64,000 nucleotides of DNA from Jaltomata sinuosa. Lineage: Eukaryota > Streptophyta > Magnoliopsida > Solanales > Solanaceae. The position numbers and the translations under genes are program-made. This document shows positions 1 to 11,810 of the stretch, one piece after another. The notes beneath the pieces are model-generated. The model was not told the DNA's origin and made no database searches. It saw only the letters and a list, made by a program, of their open reading frames with translations. Positions within the stretch are counted from its first letter, which is position 1. Each line of letters opens with the position of its first letter. The stretch covers positions 1 through 64,000 of the forward strand of contig QJPP01007595.1 in assembly GCA_003996215.1 (NCBI GenBank). Reading direction: 5' to 3'.

Positions 1-1
1 T

Positions 2-175
2 GTCAGGAGATTGAGGTCGCGAGAGATCCCGGTTGTTAAGATTCAGTGGAGGCACCGTCCAGTCGAGGAGGCTACCTGGGAGACCGAGAGAGATATGCGG
101 GATCAGTATCCGCAGCTATTTTAGCCTTCAGGTATCCCCTTGACCTTGACTTTCGAGGACGAAAGCCCTTTTTAG
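2..175 (+). pseudogene. Ty3/gypsy integrase C-terminal end (chromodomain tail), broken
   Basis: Frame 2 reads the last part of a chromovirus integrase, which tethers the pre-integration complex to chromatin. Visible motifs are VVKIQWRHRPVEEATWE followed by a YPQLF end, the usual chromodomain signature (W...EATWE). A TAG at 122-124 stops the frame. The same codon is GAG (E) in the related tail near 20.98 kb, so this looks like a nonsense change; the original frame runs on to TAG at 173-175 after a LTFEDESPF end. The 5' part of the gene lies outside the window. An LTR begins 11 bases downstream, so this is the 3' end of an element entering from the left. Family assignment is firm; activity is unlikely. 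Confidence 0.85.
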
Positions 176-185
176 TAGTGGATGA

Positions 186-3100
186 TGTAATGACCCTTCC
201 GGTCATTCCCACGGTTAAGTTTTGAAGTCAAGCAAATCGACAAAAGATATCGTAAGACCTTATACAAATTTTCTGAACCTTGGGTCAAATGTATCAGGAC
301 TTTTCTCCCAATATATAAAGAGTTAGAAGTCCCCCGAGATACCAAATCGAAGGTCTACGAGTCTAGTTTCCAACGCACAAAACCTCACGTCCAACGGGTC
401 TTGGAGTAAAAAGTTATGACTGTTTTACCGCGGACTGTCTGGCAGAAAACGGGTTGCGAACCGGGTTGCGAACCGGGTTGCGAACCGGGTCGAGTTAAAC
501 TCGATTTAAGCCTCGACTTCACGTTTTAAAATGTCATTTCAGTTCCGAAACAGTGATAAAATATAAGGGAGGATCCCGAGAGAATTCTTGAGTATCGAAA
601 TCGTGCGTAGGCAAATTACGAGCCTAAACTTAAGAACTTTTTTAGCATCGTGCGTGTATTTGAAATATTTATTTAAAAGTTGAATTTGGTAAAAATTATA
701 TTATTATTACCTTTTTAAAATATTTTAAAGGTTCATAAAAAATATCTTTGATACGATATAAGTGTATATGTATTTATTTTATAAGGTTTTTATACTCCGT
801 AATATTTTAACGGAGATAGTAAATTTAGCTATGTTGAAAGCTATTATTATAATATAGTAGGTTTTGTTTGAAATAATTTTCTATGAACTATGGTATATTT
901 AAAATATTATATTTATTATACCACGAATTTATGCAATACCCGAATATATACCTAACGGAAAGAAATTGGTTGCCACCTCCACCCCCACGTGTAAGTGGAA
1001 GATGAAGGCAGCACTAGTATATTTAGTAGTGGCAACATTGGACTTGCTGAAAGTTCATATATATATATATGTAAATTGCTGCCAAACTTAAGGCAATTGT
1101 GCCTAACTCACAATACACTTCTATATCTATTGCTCTCTATTTCACTGAAAGCATTGGAACTTTTGGTTCATTCATTACAAAGTGTAATGTTTGTTGACCA
1201 CTCCTTATACATACATACGCATACAATGAAGGGTTGGTGAAACCAATTCTATGTTGACGTTATATTTAATTTTTGAAGGGAATTAATTATCTACGTCAAG
1301 TTATTCCGTCCCAAATCCGAATCCGATTCTGATTTAGTTTTGGATTTTCTCGGAGTGGTTCGAGCTTGGACATCGTTGTTCCAGCAGCTTGTCGTCGGAC
1401 GACAGGTAGGTTACGGTTTATTTTCCCTAGACTCCGTATATATAAAATAAAATTGTAATAATGGGCATCCTTGGGTTGGTTTATTAAGTTGGTACCACAG
1501 ACCTTGACCGCTTTATTCATGTCCGCCTATTTTTATTCCTCCGTTGCTTGTAGTATTTGCGGATATATTTTATTTACCCTTGTGGTCCTGTGAGGCCTTG
1601 TTGACTCTGGAACATAGAAGGTGGGATTTTGGGAATGTCCGCGAGTCCCGGGCATAGTATTATCCTTCTAGGCTGGTTATGCTTGTTGAGTAGCTGTGGG
1701 CCTGTGCAGGGTGGATAGGTTGATTGTGAGCTGCGGGGCAGCTATTGTGTGTGATCATACCATCTCCATGCATATAAAGATGTTTTATCCATGTTTTACT
1801 GTGGTTTTGGCTTCGGGCCTACTGGCACTGTTTTCTAAACCTTGCATGGGCCGGGGCCCCCATTTTTGATGGAAATAATTTGGAAATGGTTGATTTCACT
1901 TGTGGAGATTTTTGGGCAAGAAAGTAAAAATTATGTGTAAAATCATCAGTCTTACGATTATCGCTAGACTCGGCAGGGCCGGAGTACTAGTTGAGTTTTC
2001 TTGCTACTTGAGATGATTTTTAGCCTCGGTCGGACCGAGCACCTGAGATGACTTTTTACTGTTTAGACCCGGTTACGCCCGGGCACCCTTGGAGGGGTTT
2101 TTGAGATATTTTCCTACTATTTTTAGTCCTGGACAGGGTCTGGGCATGCATATTCGAGACTGGGTCTCTATCTTGATATCGAGACTGGGTCTCTATCTTG
2201 ATACATGTTTGATACTGAGATTTAGTATGGGGTCTGGGACCTCCATGGACCTTGCCAGCCGGGCCAGGGGCTACGGGCTGCATGTGCCGGAGGAGGGGTA
2301 TACGGTGGAGTAGAGGTATACGGGCAGAGTCCTTCCATGGAACCTACCTGCTGGGCCGGATCGGCGTCGGAGGAGGTACATACAGAGATACTATGGCACT
2401 TGAGATCTTCATTGCATCATATCATTCATGGTTCGAGGTTCCACCCTTGTTTGCTGTTTGCTGATTGTACGCTCCGGTAGTATGGGATGCCGGAGGGTTT
2501 GTTTTCACTTGTTTGTGTTCCTCGGTTGTATGGGCGGCCGAGGGACTATAGGTAGACTTTTGCTTTTTACTTACAGAATTGTTCTCTATTATGGATAAGT
2601 ATGAGATTGGTATGATTAGTTGAGTTGATTCATGTCTCTGAGCATGCCTATTATTACTCTTTCCCTATTCTTCTTACACTTGAGGTTACGGTATACCGTC
2701 CATTTCGTAAACTTATTTTGTATACACTGTTGTTGCAAGGAACCCAGGTGCGTTATTTCTTACTTTCACCTGTGCCTATGGTGTGTATATTCTGCTTACT
2801 AGCCTCATATGTGGTTCTGTTGATTTCCCTCTGGGCTAGTTCCTGTGTACCTTTCGTTGATTTCTGTGACTACTTGCTTCTATTCTTTCTATTACTACGC
2901 TTTTATCTTATATGTGCCCAGTCGGCCTATGATACCTACTGGGTACCTTATGCTTCGCATTTGGTGCTCACCCCTACCCCCCTGCATCTTTGGGTGCAAA
3001 TCCTAGCGTGGGCCATCGCCGTTAGATCGCTGTGATTCGTGCTTGGAGATCTGTTGGGGACTACCTCAGGCTGAGGGTGAGCTCTTGGCGATCGGAGCTT

Positions 3101-3398
3101 AGCTTTAGTTTATCTTTTGCTTCATGTACTCTATTATCATTCAGAGACATCTGTATATATAGTTTTGGGTTTATTTGTACTCCATGTATGTAGTTTGGCT
3201 CTGTACTATGATACCAGGTCTTGGGGTTTGGTTTAGTTTCCGCATATGTATATATGTATATCCCTGTTATCTATTTTATTCGTCGTGTTCCCTTTTTGCT
3301 AGATAGTAGCCCATTACTAACTGTTCTGGGCTACGGGAATTGGTTCGCCTACTGGGGGGTTGTAGGCGCCATCATGACCGAGAAATCGGGTCGTGACA
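186..3398 (+). mobile_element. 3' LTR of gypsy element 1, chimeric U3
   Basis: Starts TGTAATGACCCTTCCGG and ends GGGTCGTGACA, the termini shared by the long-LTR family in this window. It is preceded by an integrase tail and followed by AAGGG (3399-3403), the expected right copy of a 5-bp target duplication; the left copy is outside the window. From about 1300 to the end it matches the other family LTRs by eye (for example GGCATCCTTGGGT near 1460, and the GGGCGGCCGAGGG block near 2533). The first 1.1 kb does not resemble the 5' thirds of the LTRs at 7006, 12454 or 35181, suggesting a swapped U3. No coding content is evident in it. Confidence 0.8.
451..486 (+). repeat. 12-bp tandem repeat, three units, in U3 of LTR 1
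   Basis: GGGTTGCGAACC is repeated three times without change, and a fourth, partial GGGT leads into CGAG. The core GGTTGCGAACC is an imperfect palindrome centred on CG. It is this LTR's version of the CG-palindrome arrays seen in the other LTRs. Confidence 0.9.
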
Positions 3399-3800
3399 AA
3401 GGGAGTGATCAGATTTGGTAAGAAAGGGAAACTTAGTACCCGCTATGTAGGTCCTTATCGAATTCTGAGGAGAGTTGGTACTTTAGCTTATGAGTTGGAT
3501 TTGCCAATAGATTTAGAAGCAGTTCATCTGGTTTTCCATGTTTCCTTATTGAAGAATTGTGTTGGTGATCCGACCTTGATTATTACTTTGCAAGATGTGA
3601 GTGTGAAGGATAGCCTCACTTATGAGGAATTTCCCGTGGAGATTCTTGATCGCCTAATATGGAGGTTGAGAAACAAAGAAGTCACTTCCGTGAAAGTCCT
3701 TTGGAGAAATCAGTTAGTTGAGGGAGCTACTTGGGAAGCAGAAGAAGCCATGAGAGCCAAGTATCCTCATCTCTTTCCTTCCGATTCAGTTTTGGCTTGA
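3399..3800 (+). pseudogene. Integrase C-terminus with GPY motif and chromodomain (element 2, fragment)
   Basis: An open frame of 134 codons runs from the first base after LTR 1 to TGA at 3798-3800. It begins inside the KGVxRFGKKGKLS segment, passes the YVGPYRILRRVG GPY/F module (DNA contact) and the EAVHLVFHVSLL linker, and ends in the chromodomain WRNQLVEGATWE...KYPHLF. No stops or frameshifts are seen, so this tail is younger-looking than most here. It is only a fragment, because element 1 inserted at its 5' edge (target AAGGG). The minus-strand tail at 51145-51500 is the same family. The upstream catalytic core lies left of the window. Confidence 0.85.
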
Positions 3801-4034
3801 GGTAATAGCTTCCTCCTTAGTATGTCCCTTCAATTCTATTCCATTAGTTTTCCTCATGATCCTTGTATGCATTCATGTTTTCCAAAGTTAGTTCAATCAT
3901 GTTTTAAGTTAAAAAGCTCATTTTTCATGTTTATCTTTGAGTTTTCATATTTTGTTGGTTGGTTGGGATGTTTTCTCTCAAGATTTCAGTTCTTAGTCTT
4001 TATTCGAGGATGAATGATCCTAAGGGGGAGATAT
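3801..4034 (+). other. 3' untranslated internal tail and polypurine tract of element 2
   Basis: Non-coding region between the pol stop and the LTR. It contains the conserved TTCGAGGATGAATGATCC block and ends in the purine run AAGGGGGAGA (4022-4031) just before the TGTAAC start of the LTR. A purine run there is the plus-strand primer site for reverse transcription. Confidence 0.75.
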
Positions 4035-5952
4035 TGTAACACCTCGAAATTCGATTCAGCTTTAAACTTAGAAACTCTGCGAAATTTAGAACTTCCAAGA
4101 ACCACGAGTCAAGTTCACGAGTCGTGGATAGAACGAAGAGTCGTGGAAGTGACTCATGAATCTAGTCCTACAGTTCAACCTCAGTTCTGAGAACTACGAG
4201 TCAGGTTCACGGTCTGTGGATGATTCCACGAGTTATGGAACTCAGACTGAGAGTAGTCAAATCCCGCAGAAACCACGAGAGGTTTCTATGACCCGTGAAA
4301 GTTTCCTTGAGTTATCCTGTTACCTCATGGAATTGTCATCCGCAGCCTATAATTTGGCTCAGAAACCACAACTCCAATCCACGAACCGTGGTTACTTCTA
4401 AGGCTCGTGAAAAGGACCCATAGAACCTGAACCTGAGGTTTTAAACAACTTTACTCTAATTAAATCCTAAGGGTATTTTTGTAATTACCCACCTTTTTAA
4501 CTCTTAAGTGAGGTCGTTTTGGCCACTTTTTGTAGGGTTTCTACCCCTATTAGCCTAAGTCTCTCATAATTCCTCATTCATCTACCAAAAGAGGAAAAGA
4601 ACTCCATCAAGCTCCAAGTCTCAAGCTCCAAGTTCAAGTCTCCATTTCTTTTCATCTTATATCAAGCAAGCTTCAATATGGTATGTGGGCATTCAATGAG
4701 GTACTTCTTTCACCCTTATGCCCAAAACCTCATGTTTTACTTTGATTTATGAAATTGTTAAATTAGGGTTCTTACCTAAATTGGAAAAAGTTATGGGTCT
4801 TCCTTTTAAGTACCAATTCATGGTTGCTCATTACTTATCTATGATTTATTTGAGGTTCCTTAATTTATTTCAAAATTCCATGCATTAAAGATGATTTCTA
4901 GCATGATTCTATTGTATTGCATGTTTTCAAGTGAAAATTGGCATGTTTAGATAACATGACCTTATGTATTAATGAATTTTCATGCCTAATTCTTCAAGTT
5001 ATGAATTTAGAAAGAAAAGTATGTTTTGGAATTATGGCTATGCTAAGTTTTAAGACGTATGATTTTGAATTGCATGACATTAGATATGTTTTTATGCTTT
5101 TCAAACATAGTTGGCATTAGATATGTCACAAGTGTAAGTTGAGCTATATGTATGTTTTAGGAGTAGTATTTAGCACCGAGTGAAGTGGATTCGAGATAAC
5201 CCAAGTCTAAAACTACGTTGCCACCGTAGGTTTCCCTCTGTGGCTTATGACAGGATCCTATTAGATAAAGTTCTAACCTTGGCCAGTTAGGACAACCTTT
5301 TTTGGTGTGGGTGTATAAAATTGGACTCTATGCAGCTCATCATGGTTTATGTCGGTTAAAAGAAACTCTCGTATTAATGTTTTTAAGTCTTGTGCTATGT
5401 TATCTCTTACCTTATGATTCAATTATGATATTTCTTATAATTTATCTTATTATGCATGGATTCAGTTTTAGCCTTGTTTTAAGTACGTTTTACTATATTT
5501 ATGCATATCTCATATACTCGGTATATCCTACAGTATTGACGCATATTCTTGCACGGCATCCTTTGATGATGCAGATACAGGCTCTTTCCCTCAAACTCGT
5601 GGCTAGACATCGCTGGAGATCCAGTTTCTATTGGTGAGTCCTCATTATTCGAGGGCTAGTGCTAGACTTATTTCTATTATATCTTTCTTTTAGATTTCTG
5701 AGTTAGTTGGGGTCTTGTCCCATCAACTCTTTATGACAGGAGGCTTCAGACATAGCTAGACTTGTATTTCGTGTTTGGATTGGTATTTCTTAGACCTTCT
5801 TCCTATTTTGGTATGGTTACCTATCTTCTTTAAGTATGCTTCCGCTATGTTCCTTTGTTTTAATCTGAGTATGCTATGACCAAGGGTTAAATTAGGGCAC
5901 GTCTGGTCCCAGGTCCTGTGTTACGCCTAGGGGGTAGTCTTGGGGTGTGACA
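4035..5952 (+). mobile_element. 3' LTR of gypsy element 2 (2-kb LTR family)
   Basis: Starts TGTAACACCTCGAAATTCG and ends GGGGTGTGACA. A polypurine tract precedes it and CTCAC (5953-5957) follows, the expected right target duplication. Length is 1,918 bp. By eye it belongs with the minus-strand LTRs 48882-50911 and 58123-60205: same termini, the same CTCCAAGTCTCAAGC leader-like block near 4612, and the GGTAGTCTTGGGG end block. The LTR is inserted in the decayed interior of element 3. It contains an array of CCACGA..TCGTGG-like palindromes. Confidence 0.85.
4085..4410 (+). repeat. CACGA/TCGTG imperfect palindrome array in U3 of LTR 2
   Basis: About ten short motifs of the type ACCACGAGT, AGTCGTGGA, CCACGAGAG and ACGAACCGTGG lie within about 320 bp, in both orientations, so many pair as inverted repeats. 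They lie upstream of the CT-rich leader near 4560-4650. The minus-strand relative at 50470-50880 has a similar but not identical set. Confidence 0.7.
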
Positions 5953-7005
5953 CTCACAACATGGTGGACTTATTCCTAAAGTGAGAGTAGTGAGGTGATC
6001 CTAAATTTGGTTGGTATTTGAGTATGTGGAGCAGCAGTGGTACTTCTAGAGCTTAGAGCTTAGTTGTTGACTATAGACTTCGTGGTAGCCTTACCACACT
6101 CCTTACAGGGTTTTTGTTTTGGTTTGGGTCTTTGGGCCGATTGCCCTAGTTCATTCACTTCCAGCCAAATCAGATTTCGTATGGTTCAGTAGGGTTAGTT
6201 TTGTTCTACAAATGGGAGAATCTCCATTAGCATAGGGTGTTCATACATGTCCTTCCCCAACCCTGGTATGTGAGTTTTAGTTGGGCCTCGATGGTTGGGT
6301 CAGTTGGGTTCAGACGTTGAGATTGTTGTTAGCAAGGGTACACATTCATTGGTCAATGGTAAGTCAAACCAGGGTGTTGCAGTTTCAAAATTGTGGTTCG
6401 AGTTGGTATTTTAGATGTCAAAAGGATAATGGACTAAAGCTTGGCTTGGATAGAGTTTGAGTATGAAGGTGACTTCATTCATGGTCGAGTGCAGCGGGAA
6501 CTATGAATCTCCGATGGGTTAGTTGATGTTTCGAGAGTGGCTCGAGAGTTTGACCTGTGTGAAGCTTCATGATTATGGTGCAAAAGGTTCAGATCAGTAT
6601 AAAAGGGGTTTGTGAATCTATGAGTTCATGAGTTAGAGGTTTTGGTTGGTGATCTTCTGGGTGAACTTGGTTGTGGTATCAAGGATTTGAGTTTTGTGAG
6701 TAAATCACCTTGGTTCTATTGGTTTAAGTGTTATGTCGATGCATTTCGGTTGAGATTCTTAAGGTTCCGTTTGGTTGATAAGCCTTTGGAATTTTAAAGT
6801 TGAAGGTTGGAATCTAGATTGGCTAGAGTGAAGGTAAGGGTTGGTTGCTTTTCTTTGGTTTTGTTCTATTGGGTTCCATCCGATCGAGGAGGCTACCCTG
6901 GTTTTCAAGAGAGTGGTGCGAGATTTTTATACGCAGTTCTTGAGTCTCTGCTATTTCCTTTTTTCTTGACTTTCGAGGATGAATGTCCTTTTTAGTAGTG
7001 GATGA
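5953..7005 (+). pseudogene. Decayed internal region of gypsy element 3, ending in a chromodomain tail
   Basis: This is the sequence between the element-2 insertion and the next LTR. No open frame of useful length survives in 5953-6830. Around 6460-6580 it resembles, by eye, the reverse complement of 26.6-26.8 kb (shared GATGGGTT..GTTGATGTTT.. words), so it is the same spacer seen in the minus-strand elements. From about 6868 the residues of the integrase end are readable with frame breaks: a PSDRGGYPG.. remnant of VEEATWE, then a TFEDE end at about 6970-6990, followed by AGTAGTGGATGA and the LTR. It is inactive. The left part of the element lies beyond the element-2 insertion, outside the window. 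Confidence 0.65.
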
Positions 7006-7689
7006 TGTAATGAACCTTCCGATCATTCTCGTGTTTTTTCCTTCTTTGTACTGTTAGAGCTTGCCTGTAGCATCCCCAAGTCATTTATGGCTTGCTGGGA
7101 CCAGTAGTTTGGTGCCCGAGCTTTTTGTTGGGTCTTTATGGCTGTTTTCCTATTTTAGAGCTTTAACTTAGGAAATTGTTAACTCGGTCAACATTCTTGG
7201 TAATCATTCTCAAAATTGAATTCTTAGCTCTGGAGCGTGGACTTTGGTCTAGTCGGACCTTTGGTCCGGATCCAAGATATTTTCATCTTGAAATTCTCTC
7301 TCATTATGTGTTTTCAAGCCAGTTGGGCTTATTTGGTTGACTTTGGTCAATATTTCGAGAAGATGGCCTCAGATGGAAATTCCACCAGCGATGTTAGCTT
7401 CAGAATTTCAAGTTTAGGCTAGAAAGACCATTGGTTCAAGTCTCGAGGCTTCTGGACTTGATTTCGTTCCTTAGGTTCTATTTTGGAATAGTTAGCCTAA
7501 AGGTTGATTTTAGGCACGCGGCCCACTTTTCATTAAATCGACCTCCAATGAGAATTTTGCCGATTTCATTGGATTAGGAACGCCATTTCTAGTTGAATAG
7601 CTCAGCTCATTTGTGTTCGTGGGACCCCAGATGTATCTCGAGGACCTATCATGTGAAAATCTCCTTAGCTTGGCTGCTGTTGCTAATGG

Positions 7690-7875
7690 CTGCTGGTGTG
7701 GCGCTGTAGCATGCGCCTAGGAATCACCTGCGCTTGTGCGCCTACTCCTGGGCGCCACACCTTTGTGCCGCCCAGCGTTGGCATGCCAACGGCCCTGTGC
7801 CTCAGCCTACGCCATGGCACCAGAGCACCTGTGCGTGCATGGGCGCTGTAGCGCTTGGGCGGGGCAGCTTTTAAA
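7690..7875 (+). repeat. GC-rich CG-palindrome array in U3 of LTR 3
   Basis: A strongly GC-rich island in otherwise AT-rich DNA, built from GCGC-containing words such as CTGCGCTTGTGCGCC, GGGCGCCACACC, GGGCGCTGTAGCGC. It is followed by TTTTAAAGG, a weak TATA-like sequence. The two 65-76 codon open frames that cross it on either strand are by-products of its GC content. Confidence 0.7.
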
Positions 7876-8989
7876 GGGGATGGCAGCCTCTTCCTCATTC
7901 CCCCATCTTCCAAAACTCGATTTTCCTCATTAAAGTAGCTCCTAAAACCTCCGTATCACCCCTGATCATCCCTAATTCTTGGAGGCCTGTTCATTGTTGA
8001 TCCGTAATCGTTTGGGGCACCTCTAAAACTAGTAAGTTACCCTTTCATTTTTGATAATTCTCCATGATTTCCCCTCTCTTAATTCTTGGTTCATAAGCTA
8101 TTATGAGCCCTTATAATGGTGTATTTCTGCTCAAATATTTAGCATGTTCTCCTGGATATGTGGCGAACACTGTTGTGTTTTTCATTTTTGGCTTTGGGCT
8201 GCAGGGCCCACAGGCCCACTTGTGATCCATATTTCGACCCGGTTATGTTTCTAGCATTATGGGTATCATTGATTTTGTATTGACATATAGATTAATGTGT
8301 TGATAGGGTTTTCATGAATTAGGACTTCTCAGAGTAATTCAATCTTGGACGATGTCATTTCAGCAGTAGTCATCGGACGAGAGGTTGTTTATGGCTTTCC
8401 CTACCTAGACTTTGCATATATAGGCTATAACTGCATTAATTAGCATCCTTGGGTGGGTTTTCTAGGTTGGTACCCCAGACTTTGTCCGTCTCTTCCGTTT
8501 GTTTATTTCTTATGTTGTTAGTAGTACTCATTGTAGTATTGTAATATTAACCTTGTGGCCCCGTGTGGCCTTTGTATATGCCTCTGGACCATAGACAGTA
8601 GGATACTTGGGAATGTCCATGAGTCTCAGACATCATGATGTTACTTTAGGCTAGATAGCTGTGCTGTAGAGCTGATTGTGCTTGTGCAGGGCCGATAGGA
8701 ATGTTTTTGAGCCATTGGGCTAACCTATTTTTTGCGAGCATATCATTCATGCAAAGGTTTTTTCTGCATGTTTTACTACTCATTTGGTTTCGAGCCTACT
8801 ATAAATGGTTTTCTAAACTTGGCATGGCCCCGAGGGCCTATTTTCGTAAAATTAGTATGAAAGGGGTTTTGGTACTAATTTTTATGAACCCTCTTGGAGT
8901 AAAGAGTATATTTTGATGATTTCCCCATTGGTTTTCATACTGACACTAGGCTCGGCTGTGCCATAGCGCAAGACATGATTTTCTATCGA

Positions 8990-9220
8990 TTTAGACCCGA
9001 ATACGTGCTGGGCAACCTGTTTAGGGATGTTGAGACTTGATTACGAATTTAGACCCAGATACGTGTCGGGTACCCTATTTCGGGATTTTTCGACTTTGTT
9101 ATTGATTTAGACCTGGATACACTTTGGGCACCCTTTAATGGGTTTTGAGATTTCTACTACTGTTTTAGACTCGGTTCAATATTTTCTACGCACTACGAGA
9201 TGCCAATTATTGAGCTATAG
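8990..9220 (+). repeat. 58-bp tandem repeat inside the LTR, four units
   Basis: TTTAGACCC/T recurs at 8990, 9048, 9106 and 9164, an exact spacing of 58 bases. Each is followed by a TAC..GGGCACCC-like block and a GAGACTT-like block. Matching arrays occur at the homologous place in LTRs at 14575-14740 (spacing 59-60), 21930-22040, 37340-37470 and 40350-40480. Confidence 0.85.
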
Positions 9221-10513
9221 TTTGAGATGTCACAGTTTTAGTATGTGGTTACAGACCTCCATGGACCTTGCTGATCAAGACCAGGAGCTACGTGTCACAA
9301 GTGTTGAAAGAGGGGTATATGGTGTAGTTGTGATATACGAGCCGTGTCCTTCAAAGGATTATACCTGTTGGGCCTATCATTGCTGGAGGAGGTACATACA
9401 GGGTTACTATCACACAGATTCCATCATATCACATCATCATGCATGTTGTATTCGAATTCCACCCTTGTTTGTTGTTTGCGCAGTGTACGCTCTGGTAGTA
9501 TGGGATGTTGGAGGGTTTATTTTCACTTGATTGTGTTCCTCAATTCTATGGGAGGACGTTGGTACTGTAGGTAGATAATGTTACTCATGTTATATTATAA
9601 ATCTTCTTATGGCCTTCGGTTCTTGGTGGTTTAGTGGATCCTAGCCTGTTGAGGCTCCGATTATTAGATCATTTGATTATTGATGGCCTAGTGGTTCCTA
9701 TATTGTTGAGGCACTGTTTATGTGACCTTCTGTGTATTTATGGGTTATCGAATCCTACCCTCTTTCATGGTGCTAGTTTGTGGTTTCGGTTAACTTATCG
9801 CTTAGTTTATTCCATCCTAGGGTTGTAATTGTGGGGTTGCTATCTGATTCTCTGATTTTGATTGGGTGTTTAAGCATGTTTCCCTTAATTATATTGTTTC
9901 TATCTTGAATATGTTTCCATGTTTTCCTTCTTTCCCTTTTCTACTTGAGGTTACCGGTATACCGCTATTTTCTCAACTCTCTCTTATATATATTGTTATT
10001 GCAAGGACTCCAGGTGCGTTCTTCTTTTCTTCACCTGTGTTCTGTGATATATATATCTTCTGTGGCTAGATTGGCATGCTTATTATTCTTGTTGATCTCT
10101 TCCGTGCTAGTTTCTGTCTACTTTCTCTATTTCTTCTGTGAATGCTTCTTTGCTATCTACTATATTACAATTTTTATATCTTATATGCACTCAGTTATTC
10201 GATGATGCTTATTGGGTACCCGCTACTTAGCAATTGGTGCTCATACTACACTTCTGCATCTTTCTGGTGCAGATATTAGTGTGAGGTTTCGTCGTTGATA
10301 GCGTGGAGACTCGTGCAACTTTTTGATATTCGAGACTAGGGTGAGTGCCTGATGACCGGGTCTTGACCACATCTCATCTTTGGCACTGTTACTCTTTATT
10401 TATTTGGAGACAGTTGTATATTCTATTTTGTTACTTCTAGCACTTGTATTCTATTAGAAGCTCATGTACTATCAATACCAAGTCTGGGGGTTGGTGTAGT
10501 TTCTTGTTTATAA

Positions 10514-10521
<8 letters not shown>

Positions 10522-10549
<28 letters not shown>
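10522..10549 (+). repeat. TA dinucleotide microsatellite
   Basis: An uninterrupted run of about 14 AT/TA pairs within the 3' part of LTR 3. Confidence 0.9.
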
Positions 10550-10552
<3 letters not shown>

Positions 10553-10723
10553 GGGTTTTGCTTTCGCATTGCCTTTATCTTATTTCTGCTTCCGCTTATT
10601 TTTGCTTATATTGTGTGTATTGGTTAGGTAGTAGCCCATTACTAATCGTTCCGGGATAGGAGAATTGGTTCGCCTACTGGGGGTTGTAAGTGCCATCATG
10701 ACCTGAGAAATCGAGTCGTGACA

Positions 10724-11440
10724 TTATATCTAATTTAAATAAAACTTTAATAAGTCTCGCTCAGACTTCACCCTGAACAAGTGTTTCAAGAATTGTTATT
10801 TGACTCAAGCATGATTTATTGGGACAACACCTTTATTTATTAATATAAATTTAGTGTAATTAGAGGTGTTCATCATTTGACTCAATTCAATTCCATAGGA
10901 TCCTACATGTAAATTCTAATATGATTTAAATAAATAAGTTATTATATCGAATTATTTTTTATCATCTAATTATATCGAATTCAAACAAAACTTCACTAAG
11001 TCTCTCACTCATGCTTCGTTGCCTGATAAGTGTTTCGAGTATTCATGTTAATTGACTTAGACATGATTTATTGAAACAGTACCTTTATCGATATAGTGTA
11101 ATTATAAGTGTTCATAATTATTTATTTTTTGAAATTAGGAGTAGAGAAATAGGGGAGGTGATTACAAGTTGGGAATCATACCATCAAAAACGAGGTAAAA
11201 ATTCAGGTACCCAACCAATTGAGCTGCTAAGATTCCACGGTCTATTAGAAGTGTTCATCATTCAACTCGATTCAATTTTACACGATCTTTCTTGTAAGTT
11301 TCAAATATAATTTAAATAAATAGGTGATTATATCTTATTAATTGAGATTAGCTAATTATATCGAATTTAAACAAAACTTCACTAAGTCTCACTCAAATTT
11401 TATCTTCATCAAGTGTTTTGAGAATTGATATTTTACGTGG
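10724..11440 (+). repeat. Degenerate long tandem repeat, three copies
   Basis: A block containing TATATC(G/T)AATT(T/C)AAA, CAAAACTTCACTAAGTCTC and CAAGTGTTT-like words recurs at about 10727, 10972 and 11357. The first two are about 245 bases apart. The third is displaced by about 140 bases of different sequence (11105-11230) that includes AGGGGAGGTGATTACAAG. Each copy also carries GTGTTCATCATT..CTCGATTCAATT. No coding frame, LTR terminus or terminal inverted repeat was recognised. It could be an old satellite or a tandemly repeated non-autonomous transposon. Confidence 0.65.
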
Positions 11441-11810
11441 ACCGAACCTACAATCTCTTCATGATCTACCATTAATTTGAATTAATTAATACTATTGTAA
11501 ATATAATTATAATTAGTTGAACTAAGGATTAATAATTAAATATAGTCAATATAGAAGTATATGTATATCATAATTTATATCTAATACATATTAACTTTAA
11601 ATAATATTTAATAATTTTAAAGTTATAAAATAAAATAAATAAATCTAATTACTATACATGGAAAAGGAATATCAAACTTCTTTCCTCTTGCTAGGGTCAT
11701 TCAGAGGGAAAAATGATTGGACAAAATTGAAAAATTATTAACCCAAAATAATATTCCTTCCAAGATATTTCCCTCTAATTTCTTTGCCAAAATTGCAGCT
11801 TATTTCCCAA
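11441..11810. other. AT-rich stretch without recognised genes
   Basis: Very AT-rich, with ATAATTATAATTAG-like words and then AATTGCAGCTTATTTCCC. It has no open frame of note. It could be upstream sequence of the candidate gene fragment that follows. Confidence 0.5.

Larger units (their letters stand above)
7006..10723 (+). mobile_element. 3' LTR of gypsy element 3 (3.7-kb LTR family)
   Basis: Starts TGTAATGAACCTTCCG after an integrase tail and ends AATCGAGTCGTGACA. The following TTATA (10724-10728) would be the right target duplication; the left copy is outside the window. Length is 3,718 bp. Landmarks shared with the other LTRs are GTCATTTATGGCTTGCTGGG near the start, a GC-rich short-repeat array at 7690-7870, the CTACCTAGACT block near 8400, a 58-bp repeat array at 8990-9220, and the GTAGCCCATTACTAA block near 10630. 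Confidence 0.85.

Noticed and set aside
2625..3035. 136-codon hydrophobic frame that could suggest a membrane protein
   Set aside because: It lies within the conserved 3' part of an LTR rich in TTC/CTT words. Homologous parts of sister LTRs do not keep the frame open.
7683..7933. Overlapping 65-76 codon frames on both strands
   Set aside because: They lie in the GC-rich palindrome array of an LTR. Openness on both strands follows from low stop-codon content, and no family resemblance is seen.
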